A model generated the notes under the pieces. It had not been told where the DNA came from, did no database searches, and saw only the letters and a program-made list of their open reading frames with translations. Position numbers and translations under genes: made by a program. Source: Tieghemiomyces parasiticus (taxonomy: Eukaryota > Kickxellomycota > Dimargaritomycetes > Dimargaritales > Dimargaritaceae). From it: 50,035 nucleotides of DNA. This document shows positions 1-10,949 of this stretch, piece after piece (positions within the stretch are counted from its first letter, which is position 1; each line of letters begins with the position of its first letter). The DNA lies in contig JANBPT010000256.1 of assembly GCA_027575765.1 (NCBI GenBank), positions 1 to 50,035 of the forward strand, written 5' to 3'.

Positions 1-1002
1 GTCGGCCCCCGAGTTGTGAACGACTGGGCGGAGTTGTTTAGGCTTCACATCTGATATCCACCCATCACACCTGCCACACGGGTCGAGGTCTTTGCTCGCC
101 AACGGGCCTGGGCCTGGCAACGCTGGCCTACGTGTGAAAGAGAGCGGGCCGTAGTGACGGTGACTGGTCGCTTCTGACGGTCGATAAGTTGATAGGCGCG
201 ATGCCCACGGTCGGGTTTGACATTACACAATGTTTGCTGCGTTGTTGGCCAACCACCGACAGGCTGACATATCAACCAGACACCATGATGAGGCTGGCTC
301 CTGTCCTTAGGACGGTGTGCCACCAGCGCATCCTAAGGTCTAGGCGTACAGGGGTGCATTCGTCCTTGACGACCCCTGTGGAGCACCAACAAGCCATTCG
401 GTCCGGTTTACCCCAACCGGGGAGACGGGCCGGGGTGCCACAGTTGGGCCCTCTCTCCATCACACCAGTGTGCTACCCGATCAGATGCCCCCCTCTTGGC
501 CAGTCTGTAAGGGGAGGTGCCTCGGGCCAGTCAGTGGCCCTGGGTGCACGAACGTGCCCTCCAGCCAGAGTGGCTTGCGTCGCCCAGTTTCGGCGCATCC
601 CGGTCCCAGTTCGCCACTAGCTCGGAGTGCTCCCCACGCCCCCCCACCCGCACAGACTGCGAATAGACGTGGATGCATACGTACGCAACCATTCACCAGG
701 CTGACAAACTCCGTGGGGGGGGGGGGAGAACAGGCTCCTCATGAACGTCAGTCCCGCTGTGGGGGACTAGATCAGCCCCGCTTCGACCCTATTTACCCTC
801 CCACTCCCCAGAGGAGAAAGGGAGGAGGGGTGCTCCACCGGATTGATATATGATACCCCGCCCGGTTTCACCTCTCCCTGCCACTGCCCACCCGCTTCGT
901 CTTATCCACCTTTCACTCTCGGCCGTATCCTTCTACTCGTCCGGGTTACTTCCACACCTCATCGCCCTACCTACTCCTATCCACCTGATCCCCTCCTACA
1001 CC
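1..1002. other. Upstream region and leader of the isomerase gene
   Basis: No gene is recognised here. Short open frames occur on both strands but look like chance frames: rich in Pro, Arg and Cys, with no motif. A run of 12 G lies at 715-726. A TATA-like stretch (TATATGATA) lies at about 847-855, followed by a C/T-rich stretch up to the ATG at 1003. That stretch resembles the leaders of the other genes in the window and is probably the promoter and 5' untranslated region of the isomerase gene. The transcription start is inferred, not seen. Confidence 0.5.
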
Positions 1003-2745
1003 ATGGTGTCCGCTACCCAACTGCCGGCCTGGAAGGCGCTCCAGGAGCACTACGAGACCGCCAAGGACCTCAAGCTGACTGACCTCTTCGCCCAGGATCC
1101 CAACCGCTTCAAGACCTTTGCGCGCCAGCTGCACCTCAATTTCCAGCCGCCGCGCGGCGGCAATACCAACCCCCACGACGCCAACCTGCTGCTGGATGTG
1201 TCCAAGAACCTCATCACCGATGAGACCCTGAGCCTTCTGTTCCAGCTGGCCCGCGAGGCCAAGGTGGAGGAATGGCGCGACAAGATGTTCGCCGGCGAGC
1301 CCATCAACTTCACGGAGCAGCGTTCGGTGCTCCACGTCGCCCTGCGTAACCTGCCGGACACCCCCATCTACGCTGAAGGCCAGAACGTGGTCCCCGAGGT
1401 GCACGCCGTGCTCGACCACATGCGGGAGACCTCCGAGGCCATCCGCTCCGGCAGCTGGACCGGGTACACTGGCGAGCGCATCACCGACGTGGTGAATATC
1501 GGCATCGGCGGGTCGGACCTGGGCCCCGTTATGGTCACCGAGGCCCTCGCCCACTACGCCGACGACTCGCGCCTGCGCGCCCACTTTGTGTCCAACATCG
1601 ACGGCACCCACCTGGCCGAGACGTTGAAGAAGTGCCGCCCTGAGTCCACCCTGTTCATTGTGGCATCCAAGACCTTTACCACCCAGGAGACCATTACCAA
1701 TGCTCACTCGGCACGCCGCTGGTTCCTAGACCATGCCAAGGACGAGGCCCACATCGCCAAGCACTTTGTAGCCCTGTCCACCAACACGGCTAAGGTAACC
1801 GAGTTTGGCATCGCCAAGGAGAACATGTTCCAGTTCTGGGACTGGGTGGGTGGGCGCTACTCGCTGTGGTCCGCCATCGGCCTGTCCATTGCCATTTACG
1901 TGGGCTTCGACAAGTTTGAGTCGCTACTGGCCGGCGGCCACGCCATGGACCAGCACTTCCGCAATACTCCGCTCGAGGAGAACCTGCCGGCCCTGCTGGC
2001 GGTGATTGGTGTCTGGTACAACGACTTCTTTGGCGCCCAGAGCGTGGCCCTCCTACCGTACGATCAGTACCTTAGCCGGTTCGCGGCCTACTTCCAGCAA
2101 GGCGACATGGAGTCCAATGGCAAGTTCGTGACGCGCGACGGGCAGGAGGTGGACTACCAGACGGGCCCCATCATCTGGGGTGAGCCTGGCACCAACGGCC
2201 AGCACGCCTTCTACCAGCTGATCCACCAGGGCACCAAGCTCATCCCGGCCGACTTCATCGCCACCACCCATAGCTTCAACCCCATCGGCAACGGCGAGCA
2301 CCACGACATTCTGCTGTCCAACTACTTTGCACAGCCCGAGGCCCTCATGCGTGGCAAGTCCGCCGACCAGGTCCGTGCCGAGCTGCAGCGGGACCCGGCC
2401 TCGGCCAACTGGGATGCTGAGCAGGTCCAGCGGGTGCTGCCCCACAAGGTGTTCAAGGGAAACCGCCCCACCAACTCTTTGCTGATCGACCCGTACCTGC
2501 ACCCGTTCGCTCTGGGTGCCCTCATTGCCCTCTACGAGCACAAGATCTTCGTGCAGGGCATCATCTGGAACATTAACTCGTTCGACCAGTGGGGCGTGGA
2601 GCTCGGCAAGCAGCTTGCCAAGAAGATTCTGCCCGAGCTCGCCGTGGACACTGCGGCCGATTTTAAGCCCGTCACCAGCCACGACTCGTCGACCAACGGC
2701 CTCATCAACTACTACCGCCAGGCCAAGGTACGCGGCCACCTGTAA
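1003..2745 (+). CDS. PGI1: Glucose-6-phosphate isomerase
   Basis: Interconverts glucose 6-phosphate and fructose 6-phosphate in glycolysis and gluconeogenesis, in the cytosol. The protein is 580 aa and intronless, close to the eukaryotic length of about 550-560. The sugar-phosphate isomerase motif [11 protein letters not shown] starts near residue 165. Signature 1 ([13 protein letters not shown]) starts at about residue 283 and signature 2 ([10 protein letters not shown]) at about 527. The catalytic residues expected from the family are present: Glu in DMESNGK (about 370), His in [12 protein letters not shown] (about 401) and Lys in VELGK (about 536). The frame is open back to 850, but the first 51 codons there are the C/T-rich leader and match nothing. 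The ATG at 1003 (context CACCATGG) begins [10 protein letters not shown], the usual N-terminal style of the family. Codons are strongly GC3-biased. It is the only carbohydrate enzyme seen here. Confidence 0.98.
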   Translation: MVSATQLPAWKALQEHYETAKDLKLTDLFAQDPNRFKTFARQLHLNFQPPRGGNTNPHDANLLLDVSKNLITDETLSLLFQLAREAKVEEWRDKMFAGEPINFTEQRSVLHVALRNLPDTPIYAEGQNVVPEVHAVLDHMRETSEAIRSGSWTGYTGERITDVVNIGIGGSDLGPVMVTEALAHYADDSRLRAHFVSNIDGTHLAETLKKCRPESTLFIVASKTFTTQETITNAHSARRWFLDHAKDEAHIAKHFVALSTNTAKVTEFGIAKENMFQFWDWVGGRYSLWSAIGLSIAIYVGFDKFESLLAGGHAMDQHFRNTPLEENLPALLAVIGVWYNDFFGAQSVALLPYDQYLSRFAAYFQQGDMESNGKFVTRDGQEVDYQTGPIIWGEPGTNGQHAFYQLIHQGTKLIPADFIATTHSFNPIGNGEHHDILLSNYFAQPEALMRGKSADQVRAELQRDPASANWDAEQVQRVLPHKVFKGNRPTNSLLIDPYLHPFALGALIALYEHKIFVQGIIWNINSFDQWGVELGKQLAKKILPELAVDTAADFKPVTSHDSSTNGLINYYRQAKVRGHL

Positions 2746-4541
2746 ACTGGAGATGGAAAGATCGGAAGGTTCCCCCCTCCCCTCCGACATGACTATTATT
2801 TTTTGGAGTATTCTCGCTTCTCAATTGTGAGAACGGACGAAGTGAATAGCATTTTGGGGCTCTTCAAGCGACATAGATCCCCCCCCTCTCATTTTCCCTT
2901 GGAGAACCAAGCAACATATTTAAACATACCTCTCGCCACTAATTTCGTTAGTTAATTAGCAGTAGACTGGTGGACGGGTCCGCACTCGGTTCCCAAATAC
3001 TACCCACCGCGACACTGCTCTGGCTAGCTAACATGGCATGTCACTCTCGCCACTAGGTATTCCTACTCAGACCATGGCGTAAAAAGGGAAAGGATTCTGT
3101 GAGAGGCAATGCACCAGCGACCGAGTCGAATGAAAGATCACCCTTAACGTACACCGCCTAGATTGAGCGGTTACACTGTTTCAAATGAATAGGGGTGTCG
3201 GCTAGGAAGACGGTAGGCAAAGAGCAACGCCAGGGGGGCCGCATGCCGCACCCCTTAAGGAATGCTCCCCTAGCTAGCTATCCCACCCATTCCGTCCTCA
3301 CCCGCAGCACAGCGGATACTGACCGGGTGCAGCAGCCCAGCTAAGCCGTCATCCATTTACTCACGCATGTACTTCCGACCGGCCGATTCATCGGCACCAA
3401 CAGAAAATATGCACAGCATCGAAAGTGTACCATAAGGAAATTATGACTAGATTAAGCGCGGAATGAGGTCAACGGGCAATCAGCCCCAATCTATGATAAC
3501 GACCAAGGTGGGTTGGGGCTCGGTGCTGCATCAGCACCATTAGTCGACCGCCCAGCTGCCGCGCCACGGCATTGGAATACTGCAGGTCGGGAGCCTGGCA
3601 GCTTACTATGTCGGCTCCTGAATTCGAACGGGTTGGCGAAGAGAGGTCCCCGGCCACTGATACCCCCGCAGCCCATTCCAACTGACACCTTCGTGGACCC
3701 CTCATAGCCGCTCAACAGCCCTGGCCAGATAAGTTCTTGTGGTGAGCGGCCTGAAACAACGCATCTGTATTGGACGTGTGGGATTTGGTCGATCCGTCTA
3801 TACTATTTTTTTCTCCATACTCACCGTCAACTTGCCCATGTGAAAAAAAAAGAGAATACTATAAGTATCACCGCCATATCCGACACTTGTATTTGGCAAT
3901 GGAGAAGGTGCCGGTGGCGGCGGGCATCTTCGCGCTCTGGTTGGTCGGTAGCCCTCTCCCCTTTTTTTTCTTTTTTTTTTTTATAATTTCTCTTCGCCCC
4001 TCTTTTGACTCATTTGGAGGGCCACTGGCCGGGCTGGCGCAGGCCTCCATCCTTCGCCTTATTCGCCCAATTTATTGCCCAGGGACCGCATGGATTTGGG
4101 CGGTGATGAGTTGGCACGGGCCCCGCCAACTTGACCGACTCTCATATGCCCCTGGGACCCTCACCCCCCCCCCCTACCTCCGCCTGGTACTTAAAGTCGC
4201 CTTGAGGAGCCCACCCAGGTGCGAAGCATCTCACTTGCCGTATATGTTCGATATTATTTCGCCACTGCGTTACCCTGCTGCGTGCTTGCGCTCGATAGCC
4301 AAATCTTTGCCCTTTTTCATTCGTGTGGCTCTCTGTTTTGGCCGACTTACTCCCCCTCTATCCCAAGACCCTTCCACCTTCTGCGCCACGTCACAACCCG
4401 CTGTCGTTAAACTCACTCCCCAATTTACTGGCGTCTGCTTTTCCGCCACTCGTATTCCAAAACATTGTATTAGAAGCTACCCTGAGGTATATCCCGTGCG
4501 TGAAGCCCCTCCCCTTCTAAGCACATCCGCCCGTCCCCGCC
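2746..4541. other. Intergenic region between isomerase and first PQ-loop gene
   Basis: About 1.8 kb without a recognisable gene. A long frame (3770-4633) starts at a TTG and runs over T-rich and C-rich homopolymers into the next gene in the wrong frame, so I treat it as chance. Poly-T blocks lie near 3961-3981 and a run of 11 C at 4164-4174. The stretch from about 4200 to 4541 is C/T-rich and is probably the leader of the following transporter; TACTTAAAG near 4188 could act as its TATA-like element. Confidence 0.5.
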
Positions 4542-5501
4542 ATGACCTCCCCACTCCACGCACTGCTGTCCCAGTTCTTTGGGTACCTATCCATTGGTAC
4601 CTGGATCATCGTGTTCGTGCCGCAGTTCATTGAGAACTACCGGCGGGGCTCCGCCGAATCGCTATCCATTCATTTCCTGCTACTGTGGAGCATCGGCGAC
4701 ATCCTGAACCTTATCGGTGCCTTGTACCAGGAGGTTATTTATACCACAGTCCTAATCGATATCTACTTTTTGGTATTCGACGCAGCGCTCCTGAGTCAGT
4801 TCGCTTACTACTCCTACCGCACCGCGGCGTCCGTCCGGGGACAGCAGCTAGCCAAGCCTGCCAAAGCCCAGCCGCCGACCACCGACGAGTCCACCCACTT
4901 ACTGGCTCCGGCTTCTGACACTCCTTCGCTGGCCGGCACCACCGGTACGATTGGGAGCGCCCCGGCCGCAGTGGTGGCACCGTCAACCCCGGCCCCTTCG
5001 CTTATCAGTCAACTAGTGCGCACTTTTACCACCCTGGGTGGCATCGCCTGCCTATCCATGATCCTGGCACTCTATAAGCAGGGCTACCTCGGTGGCCATA
5101 TCTCGGACCCCGTTGGCGGCCTGGTGTCTGATTACGGTGATGACGGGGCGTCATCCACCTACTTCTACTGGTTCCCCAAGTTCTGCGCCTGGGCCTCCAT
5201 GTGCCTCTATCTAGGCGCACGGCTGCCCCAGATCGCCAAGAACTACGTCTCGCAGAGCTGCGAGGGACTGTCCTTACCCATGTTCGTCATGTGCGTGATG
5301 GGCAATTTCACCTTCACCCTTTCAGTGGTCATCTTTTCGGTTGAGCCCCAGTACCTCTTGGTCAATTTGCCCTGGATCCTTGGGAGCACGCTCACCATAT
5401 TTATGGACGGTATCATCTTTTGGCAGTTCCACCGGTACAGCCAAGTCACCCCGAAGGCCACGGTGGCTGCCGCTATGTTGACGTCCCCGGAGGTGGTCTA
5501 G
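4542..5501 (+). CDS. PQ-loop vacuolar cationic amino-acid transporter (short paralogue)
   Basis: 319-aa intronless membrane protein of the PQ-loop/Ypq (Stm1, Rtc2, PQLC2) family, which moves Lys, Arg and His across the vacuolar or lysosomal membrane. Two PQ repeats are visible: VPQFIENYRRGSAESLS with PQ at 27-28, followed by a GD pair at 52-53, and LPQIAKNYVSQSCEGLS with PQ at 229-230. Each repeat heads a three-helix half, and about seven hydrophobic segments are visible. The linker between the halves (about 95-155) is Ala/Pro/Thr-rich and carries DESTHLL at 115-121. This fits the acidic dileucine form [DE]xxxLL used for AP-3 delivery to the vacuole in this family. The ATG at 4542 sits in CCGCCATGA. 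The gene is convergent with the RBMX2-like gene. A longer paralogue lies at 15213-16727. The exact substrate is inferred from the family. Confidence 0.93.
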   Translation: MTSPLHALLSQFFGYLSIGTWIIVFVPQFIENYRRGSAESLSIHFLLLWSIGDILNLIGALYQEVIYTTVLIDIYFLVFDAALLSQFAYYSYRTAASVRGQQLAKPAKAQPPTTDESTHLLAPASDTPSLAGTTGTIGSAPAAVVAPSTPAPSLISQLVRTFTTLGGIACLSMILALYKQGYLGGHISDPVGGLVSDYGDDGASSTYFYWFPKFCAWASMCLYLGARLPQIAKNYVSQSCEGLSLPMFVMCVMGNFTFTLSVVIFSVEPQYLLVNLPWILGSTLTIFMDGIIFWQFHRYSQVTPKATVAAAMLTSPEVV

Positions 5502-5876
5502 AACAACTGGCCAGCCTTATGTATCCGGCAGTGCAACTCAACCTATCGGCACGTGGCATATGTATGTCTCCTGAAAATCGTATTGCAACGCATAGTGTGT
5601 GGATCTGACCTGATGTGCATACCCCTATTTATCTCTTCCATCCGCCCGATCTCCTAGACTCTTCGTCATCCTCGGTAACCTTATAGACCCTTACCCCTCC
5701 CCGCATGATCTTGTGTCACTGTAATTCTAATAAATAATTGTTGCACACGACAGATCTCCCCCCCCCTTGTGACCATTTAAGAGATTACCGGCGCCTTATT
5801 CTAGTGAAGGCATGTCGTCGGGTTGAATTAAACTCAAGACGGAGGATTAGTGTCATATACCTAACCGTTTGCTGAC
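5502..5876. other. Convergent 3' intergenic spacer
   Basis: A 375-bp spacer between the stop codons of the PQ-loop gene (+) and the RBMX2-like gene (-). It should hold both 3' untranslated regions. The left part is T-rich and has an AATAAATAA element (5729-5737). A run of 9 C follows at 5758-5766. No open frame of interest is seen. Confidence 0.6.
5729..5734 (+). terminator. Probable polyadenylation signal of the PQ-loop gene
   Basis: AATAAA within TAATAAATAATTG, about 230 nt after the stop codon at 5501, in a T/A-rich 3' flank. It matches the canonical eukaryotic polyadenylation hexamer. The cleavage site is not visible from sequence alone. Confidence 0.5.
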
Positions 5877-7162
5877 TTATCGATGGTACCGTCGGTCACG
5901 ATGAGAACTGTACCGATCCCGGGAGCTAGAGCGACCCCGAGTGTGGCGGTCGTCGCGACGGGCGTGGTATCTGTCCCGCGACCGTGAACGGGATGGCGGC
6001 CGACGACGGGAAGGCGACCGCCATGTTCGGGAGGAAGAATAACGAGGAGACGGCGATCGGCGACGTGACCGTGACCGTGGTTTGGATGAGGAAGGATATC
6101 GGGAAGATGGCGACCAGGGCTCCGACCGCCGGTCCGAATGCGAAGGCCCGGGGACAGGGGACTGGCGGCGGTTCGTTTGCCGAGGTTCCGCATCATTTGT
6201 GTGCGGTGGCGGGGCAACGACAACCGGCGGGAGAGGATCCGCGGGAAACGGCTTGGATGCGCTGTCATCTGGGCGGCGGGATTTGGCAGACTCGTCGTCG
6301 GCAGGCTCTTCTGTAACAGCCGAACGGTCCTTGGCGCGCTTCCTAGATTTTTCGGCCTTCTTGGCCTTCTTCTCCTTCTTTTCCTTGCGGAGTTTCTTCT
6401 TGATTTTCTTGAGGTAATACTCGGCCATTGGGTCCTCGGGGTCTAGACCGTGTTCGGCCAGGAGGCGCTCGTTCTCGGCGTCAGTGTTCTCTGCATCCGA
6501 GTCTGCCGCGAGTTGAAAAGGGCGGGGGTCACGATGCAATGGATAGGTTAGCGATTGCGTGGAGTAGGTAGGTTGGTAGTCACAACGCGCTGGCCACTTA
6601 AAAAGCTATTTGAATGCAGTGGTTTTGTTTGCTTGTGGTTATTTTTTTTACAAAAAAATACACACACACCTGTCCCTCGGACCGTATGGGTCGTCAAAGA
6701 TAGGCAGAAGTAATGAAGCTTACCATCGAGAAGTGGTGGAGCCGCGTTCATGGTGGGTCCCTGGGGCGCGTCGTCCAAACCGTTGTCACCTTGGCGGTCC
6801 GCCACATCCTTCGGCGGCCGGTAGTTCATTACGTGGTCTACCCGCAAGGTTCGCCCGGCGACCTTGGTACCGTTCAAATTGTCCACCGCTAGGACGGTGC
6901 TCCGCTGGTCATCATACATTAGGAACGCGTACCCGCGCGAGCGGCCCGTTTCCTTGTCGCGGACCAAGTTGACGTCCAGGATTTCGCCATACTGTGAAAA
7001 GACGCAAATGATGTCACCCTCGGTGAGTTCGGAATCGAGACCGCCGATGAAGATGTAGGCACTGTCGCGGTAAGCGTCATGCCATGACCCGCTACCCGTA
7101 CTCGATGGGTTGCGGCGCGCTTCGGCCCGGTTAATGCGCTGGATCTCCTTGACGACGTTCAT
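5877..7162 (-). CDS. IST3: RBMX2/Ist3-like U2 snRNP and RES-complex RNA-binding protein (two exons)
   Basis: Joined exons 7162-6724 and 6502-5877 give 354 aa. The intron (6723-6503, 221 nt) starts GTAAGC and ends GGCAG, with CTAAC as a likely branch point. It is phase 1, and the junction restores GAC (Asp) and keeps both frames. The N-terminus MNVVKEIQRIN is typical of the family. One RRM spans about residues 35-112, with RNP2 YIFIGGL and RNP1 RGYAFLMY, and with the family block ELTEGDIICVFSQYGEI and the DDQRSTVLAVDNLNG segment. Exon 2 adds an acidic start, a Lys-rich block (KKIKKKLRKEKKEKK) and a long Arg/Ser-rich tail. Ist3 works with Bud13 and Pml1 in the pre-mRNA retention and splicing complex of the activated spliceosome. 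The yeast protein is about 148 aa; this one has the long RS tail of metazoan RBMX2. The frame extends upstream of 7162, but without family similarity. Confidence 0.93.
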
Positions 7163-7420
7163 GTAGTTAGTTAGGCATGCAAAGTTGAGCGAAGTATGTG
7201 ACCAAGTAGCACTGAAGGAATGGCACAGGAAGCGCCGTAGAATATGCTGAGGCTGGTGAGTGAGAAGCCAGTACTTCTCAGTGACATCTCTGGCCTCTAC
7301 TGCCGTTGGTTTACCTTCAACTCGCATTCCAAAACCCACACCGCCTGGCCCTCACCTTCTCCCGATCGCCCCCCCCTCCTCCGTCTTCCTTTTCACCTTC
7401 TGACCAAACCCGCCAAATCC
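7163..7420. promoter_or_regulatory. Shared divergent promoter region (RBMX2-like / rhodanese-like)
   Basis: 258 bp separate two ATG codons that point away from each other. The right half is C/T-rich on the + strand, as in other leaders of this window. No strong TATA box is seen in either direction. Both products act on RNA if the family assignments hold, so co-expression from a bidirectional promoter is plausible but inferred. Confidence 0.5.
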
Positions 7421-8870
7421 ATGCGCCCACCCGCGGCCGGTCTTATACTTCGATCGGTTCGAGGCTTGACCCATGAACCATGGCTGGGTATGGTCCGATC
7501 GGTACCGCTGGCCCCGGTGACCCGTTCGATTCGGAACCAGCGGCCGTCAAAGTGGCCAAGTAGCTTATGGCATACCGCAGGTGCCTGCCGGTACTATTCG
7601 GCCCCGACAAGAGGCGGCGACCAGTCCCGCTCTGCCCCGCCGAACTCCCGCCGGTCACCGACTAGACCCCCCGGACACGTATATATTGCAATTCATTCCT
7701 TCGCCCCTCGACCCGAGGTCCTGACCCTAAAAGAACTTGGATTGATCCAAAAAAGACTCTTGACATGGTTCCCCGCTTGGCGCGTCCTAGGCCAGGTTAC
7801 CCTGGCGCCCGAGGGGATCGATGCCCGGTTGGAGTGTCCACCCGAGCACCTGGCTGATATCAAACGCATCCTGGAAAATAGTCGGGTCCTCCACCCCAAG
7901 CGGTACGAGTGGGACGTCGCGGTGCGCACGTCAACCACGGCTGGGAAGCCCGCAGCTATCCGGTCGAACTCATTCACCAGCTTTGACGTTGAAATTCGGC
8001 CGCTGCTCCTTGGCGACGGCCGGGCCGATTCGGATAACGTGTGCGTCCACGACCATTGGGCCACCCATTTGGGCCCGGCCCCTTTCGACCGCCGGATCCG
8101 TCTTTACCTCTTGGCCCTGGGTGCTGCGCCCGAGCTGCTGCCCCAACCGCTCTCCTCTCTAACCAACCCAGTCCACGCCGCCGCCGCTGCGCTACCATCC
8201 GAACCTGCCGCCACCCGCAAGAAAGTCGGTAGCCTCCACCCGCGACGACCGACGCCATGGATTCTGAAACTTCCGACCAAGGTGAACACTCCTGCGGGGG
8301 ACATCCCGCCTGGCCAACCCTGCCTCTTCGATCTGCGCAGCCGCCGTGAATCCGCTGCAGGTCGATTTGCCGGCGCGCGCGAATTGCAAGCCGATTCCTA
8401 TTCACAGATAATCTCGGCACTCGATCGACAACTCGAGCGGGTTACTAACCGAGATGGCGAGATTCTCCTGTATTGCACCACAGGTCTCCGAGCCACCAAG
8501 GCTGGGGCCTATTTGTTGTCTCGCGGCTTCAGCAACGTCCACGTGGTAAGTTCAGGTCCAAACCGCCAGGTGACCTATTGAGCCGCGTTTCCATACCTGT
8601 TCTCCGGTAGCGGTTGCCCTCCCCTCCCCCCTGCCTCCCCTCGGGCCGGGCGATTTTTTTTTAATACCTTAGCTAACCCGCCACTTTCGGTCAACTGGCT
8701 CGCTCTCCTCGCAATTCGGATATCGATCTCCTTCCCCCCCCCCCCAGCTTAAGGGTGGTGTCACCGCTTATGAGCGCTGGGCGACGAAATTCGCTCAGCC
8801 GTCGCTCTTCGTTGGCAAGAACATCACGTTTAACGGCTACCAGGGCGGGTCCATCGCTGCCGGTCTCTAA
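7421..8870 (+). CDS. TrhO/TSTD2-like rhodanese-domain protein, possibly mitochondrial (two exons)
   Basis: Exons 7421-8545 and 8748-8870 give 415 aa. The 202-nt intron (8546-8747) is phase 0, starts GTAAGT and ends in 12 C then AG. Splicing creates NVHVLKGGV, the usual Lys-Gly-Gly after the rhodanese active loop, and exon 2 supplies SLFVGKNITFNG. About residues 85-170 match the N-terminal domain of the TrhO (YceA/UPF0176) family, including VLGQVTLAPEGIDARLE. The rhodanese domain has FDLRSRRESAAGRFAGA and the active-site loop YCTTGLRATKAG, with Cys at about 352; TrhO normally has CTGGIRCEK. Bacterial TrhO makes 5-hydroxyuridine at tRNA position 34, so a tRNA role is inferred. The first 70 residues are Arg-rich, lack acidic residues until late and include CRYYSAP, which suggests a mitochondrial presequence. 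Earlier in-frame ATGs exist, but 7421 gives the most coherent N-terminus. Confidence 0.88.
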
Positions 8871-10949
8871 ATTTTGCCAAGCGTGTCACAGTTAACCCGT
8901 GCTAGCATGCCAGCTCCAGATAGACAATTAGATCCGTCGCGGTACGTGTCAATCGACACATGAGAACTTTGTTTTTTTATAGCCCTACCTAATCCACTCT
9001 ATTTTTTTAAAGTCTCGGTTTGACAGCCACAAGTCTGCCGGCCGCCAGTCCAGACCCACCTAGGGTTATGGTAGCTGCCCTTACGCTGATTTATTTTATC
9101 GGAGGCCGAGAGAGCCACTGTGGCAGTGGGACGGGATCCTCTAACTCCCGAGACAACTATCGTCGATTTTTGATACAATCCGCTTATTCTGTGTATGTCA
9201 CCAATCCCCAAAAATATCACAATGAAAGCTATACCGTGTTCAAAATAGTTGACCGGTAGCTCTTTGGCGTTTCTCCACGATGCGAATTGAGTCCTTCGCG
9301 GCGTCCTGCCATGTTATAGGAACACAAAACTTGGCAGTCAGCCAGGAAGCTTCGAAGTAATAGCTGAACACTCCAGCGGTGAATTCTGCTACGAACCAGA
9401 ACCAGCCTGGCGATCCCATTGACTCCTGGTATAGTTCCGGGACCAGTCCCTATATCGGAACAAAACATACTGTACCCCACTGGTTACACTTTATTGACGG
9501 TGATACACCCAAGTTCGGATATGTGTACATTATCTACGCCAGCCACCAAACCAGCATTAAACTAGGCGACTTAGGACCATGTCTAAAAAGTAGTGTTACT
9601 ACGTAAACTATCCATGGCAGCTGACTAGCAACACCTGACATTCCAATTCGGCATCCGCTAGCCTCTCCTGCAGCCGGTGGGTGTTGTTAAGGGTGGTCAC
9701 GTCCTTGTGCGATTTATACTCCCATATGAGTCCTTCCATCCCATCGAAGGCAGGGTAGCTCGGATACACCTCTTATCAAGGCCTCCCCCAAAGTGATGGA
9801 GAGGGATGATATTTATGTATTTTCTTTCGACCCTATACACGGCTTGAATCTGGACCCGAAGGTCGCTCTTATTGTGGGTCACTCGATGCTTGACGGCAAT
9901 GATGGCTTGCAGAATGACCTCCCCCCCCTTCTCAGCCAAGTCTACTAGTACTTTTCGAGACGCGGCCAAGCCGAGGTTCTAGTGTCAATAACGAGAACCG
10001 ACGGGAACGATGTCTAGGCGGTTACATTTAGTGACAAGGCTGCGGACGACAGGGGCAAAGGTGACAGCTGATTATGCATGAAGGCCTTCCATCTTACGGC
10101 CCTGGGGGGAAGGTTAAACTACCAAATGAAGTTGTATACCTCGCGCTTAATTACTGTGAACAGCGGAAGCAACTGTAACTTTAAATCTAAGCATTCTGGA
10201 AACATAAAGGTGTTTACTGTGCCCGCAAGGATGGGTGTTCTGTTTGAATAAATCATGCCAGCCCAATTACCGTAGCTGGGACACAATCGGCTCCCCAGCC
10301 GTAAGATCAATTTCAGCTGTCCCTAGTTTCATTTACAGCGATTATATTGTGGATGCCTGCCCAATGATCAAGGCATTGCACCGGGCCGTGCATGATTTTT
10401 CGCTCCAGTGATTTATCTTACAACCTTCTCTCCCGAACTACCAGCCGGTCGATCACCCTTCCGCGCTCGGCATTGTCACCATGATGGGAAAAGGCTGCTG
10501 GCGTCGGCAAGAGAAATAAGGGGGAAGACGATCGGGTCTCTAGGCCTTGGCGACTGTAAAGTTATATTGGGCTTAACATTCTGCATGGAGAGATGGTTTG
10601 ATCGACCCTGTTGCGCACATCACCAAGGCTGCTCCCTAAGGGAAAATCTATACTAATTATCTGAATTAAAGAGGGTATTGACTGGTGACTTCATCAGTAC
10701 TAGTTAGAGGGGTCTACGGTCCAAGACTCTTTTAAATGGCCGGGCTTCCGTCCGCTTCTCCTTTTGCAACCTATTCGAACCATCTTCTCTATTTTTCCTA
10801 CCTAATATACGCATCGTCACTCCACGCAACGTCTCCTCACCTGAACCCCGTTGCTGGGGCTAAATGGGAACGGCGGTATTGGGCCTTATAGACAGCCCTC
10901 ATCAAAATTACGCTATAATATACCCCATATTATTCTATTTTGAAGCACC
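8871..10949. other. Intergenic region before the serine protease gene
   Basis: About 2.1 kb without a recognisable gene; composition is near 50% GC and all open frames are short. TATA-like elements precede the protease: TTTTAAATGG near 10731, followed by a C/T-rich stretch (10745-10860) that would serve as leader, and TATAATATA at 10914-10922, very close to the ATG. The first is the more likely promoter because it leaves a normal leader length. Confidence 0.45.

Noticed and set aside
967..1707. Long minus-strand frame opposite the isomerase gene
   Set aside because: It is the antisense shadow created by strong GC3 bias in the isomerase coding region.
3770..4633. 287-codon open frame upstream of and overlapping the first PQ-loop gene
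   Set aside because: It starts at TTG, runs through poly-T and poly-C tracts, has no motif, and overlaps the real transporter gene in another frame.
10760..10785. ATTCGAACC and similar strings that resemble a tRNA T-loop on the minus strand (also near 17452 and 24590)
   Set aside because: The flanking bases do not form the five-pair T-stem and no A-box or acceptor stem is present.
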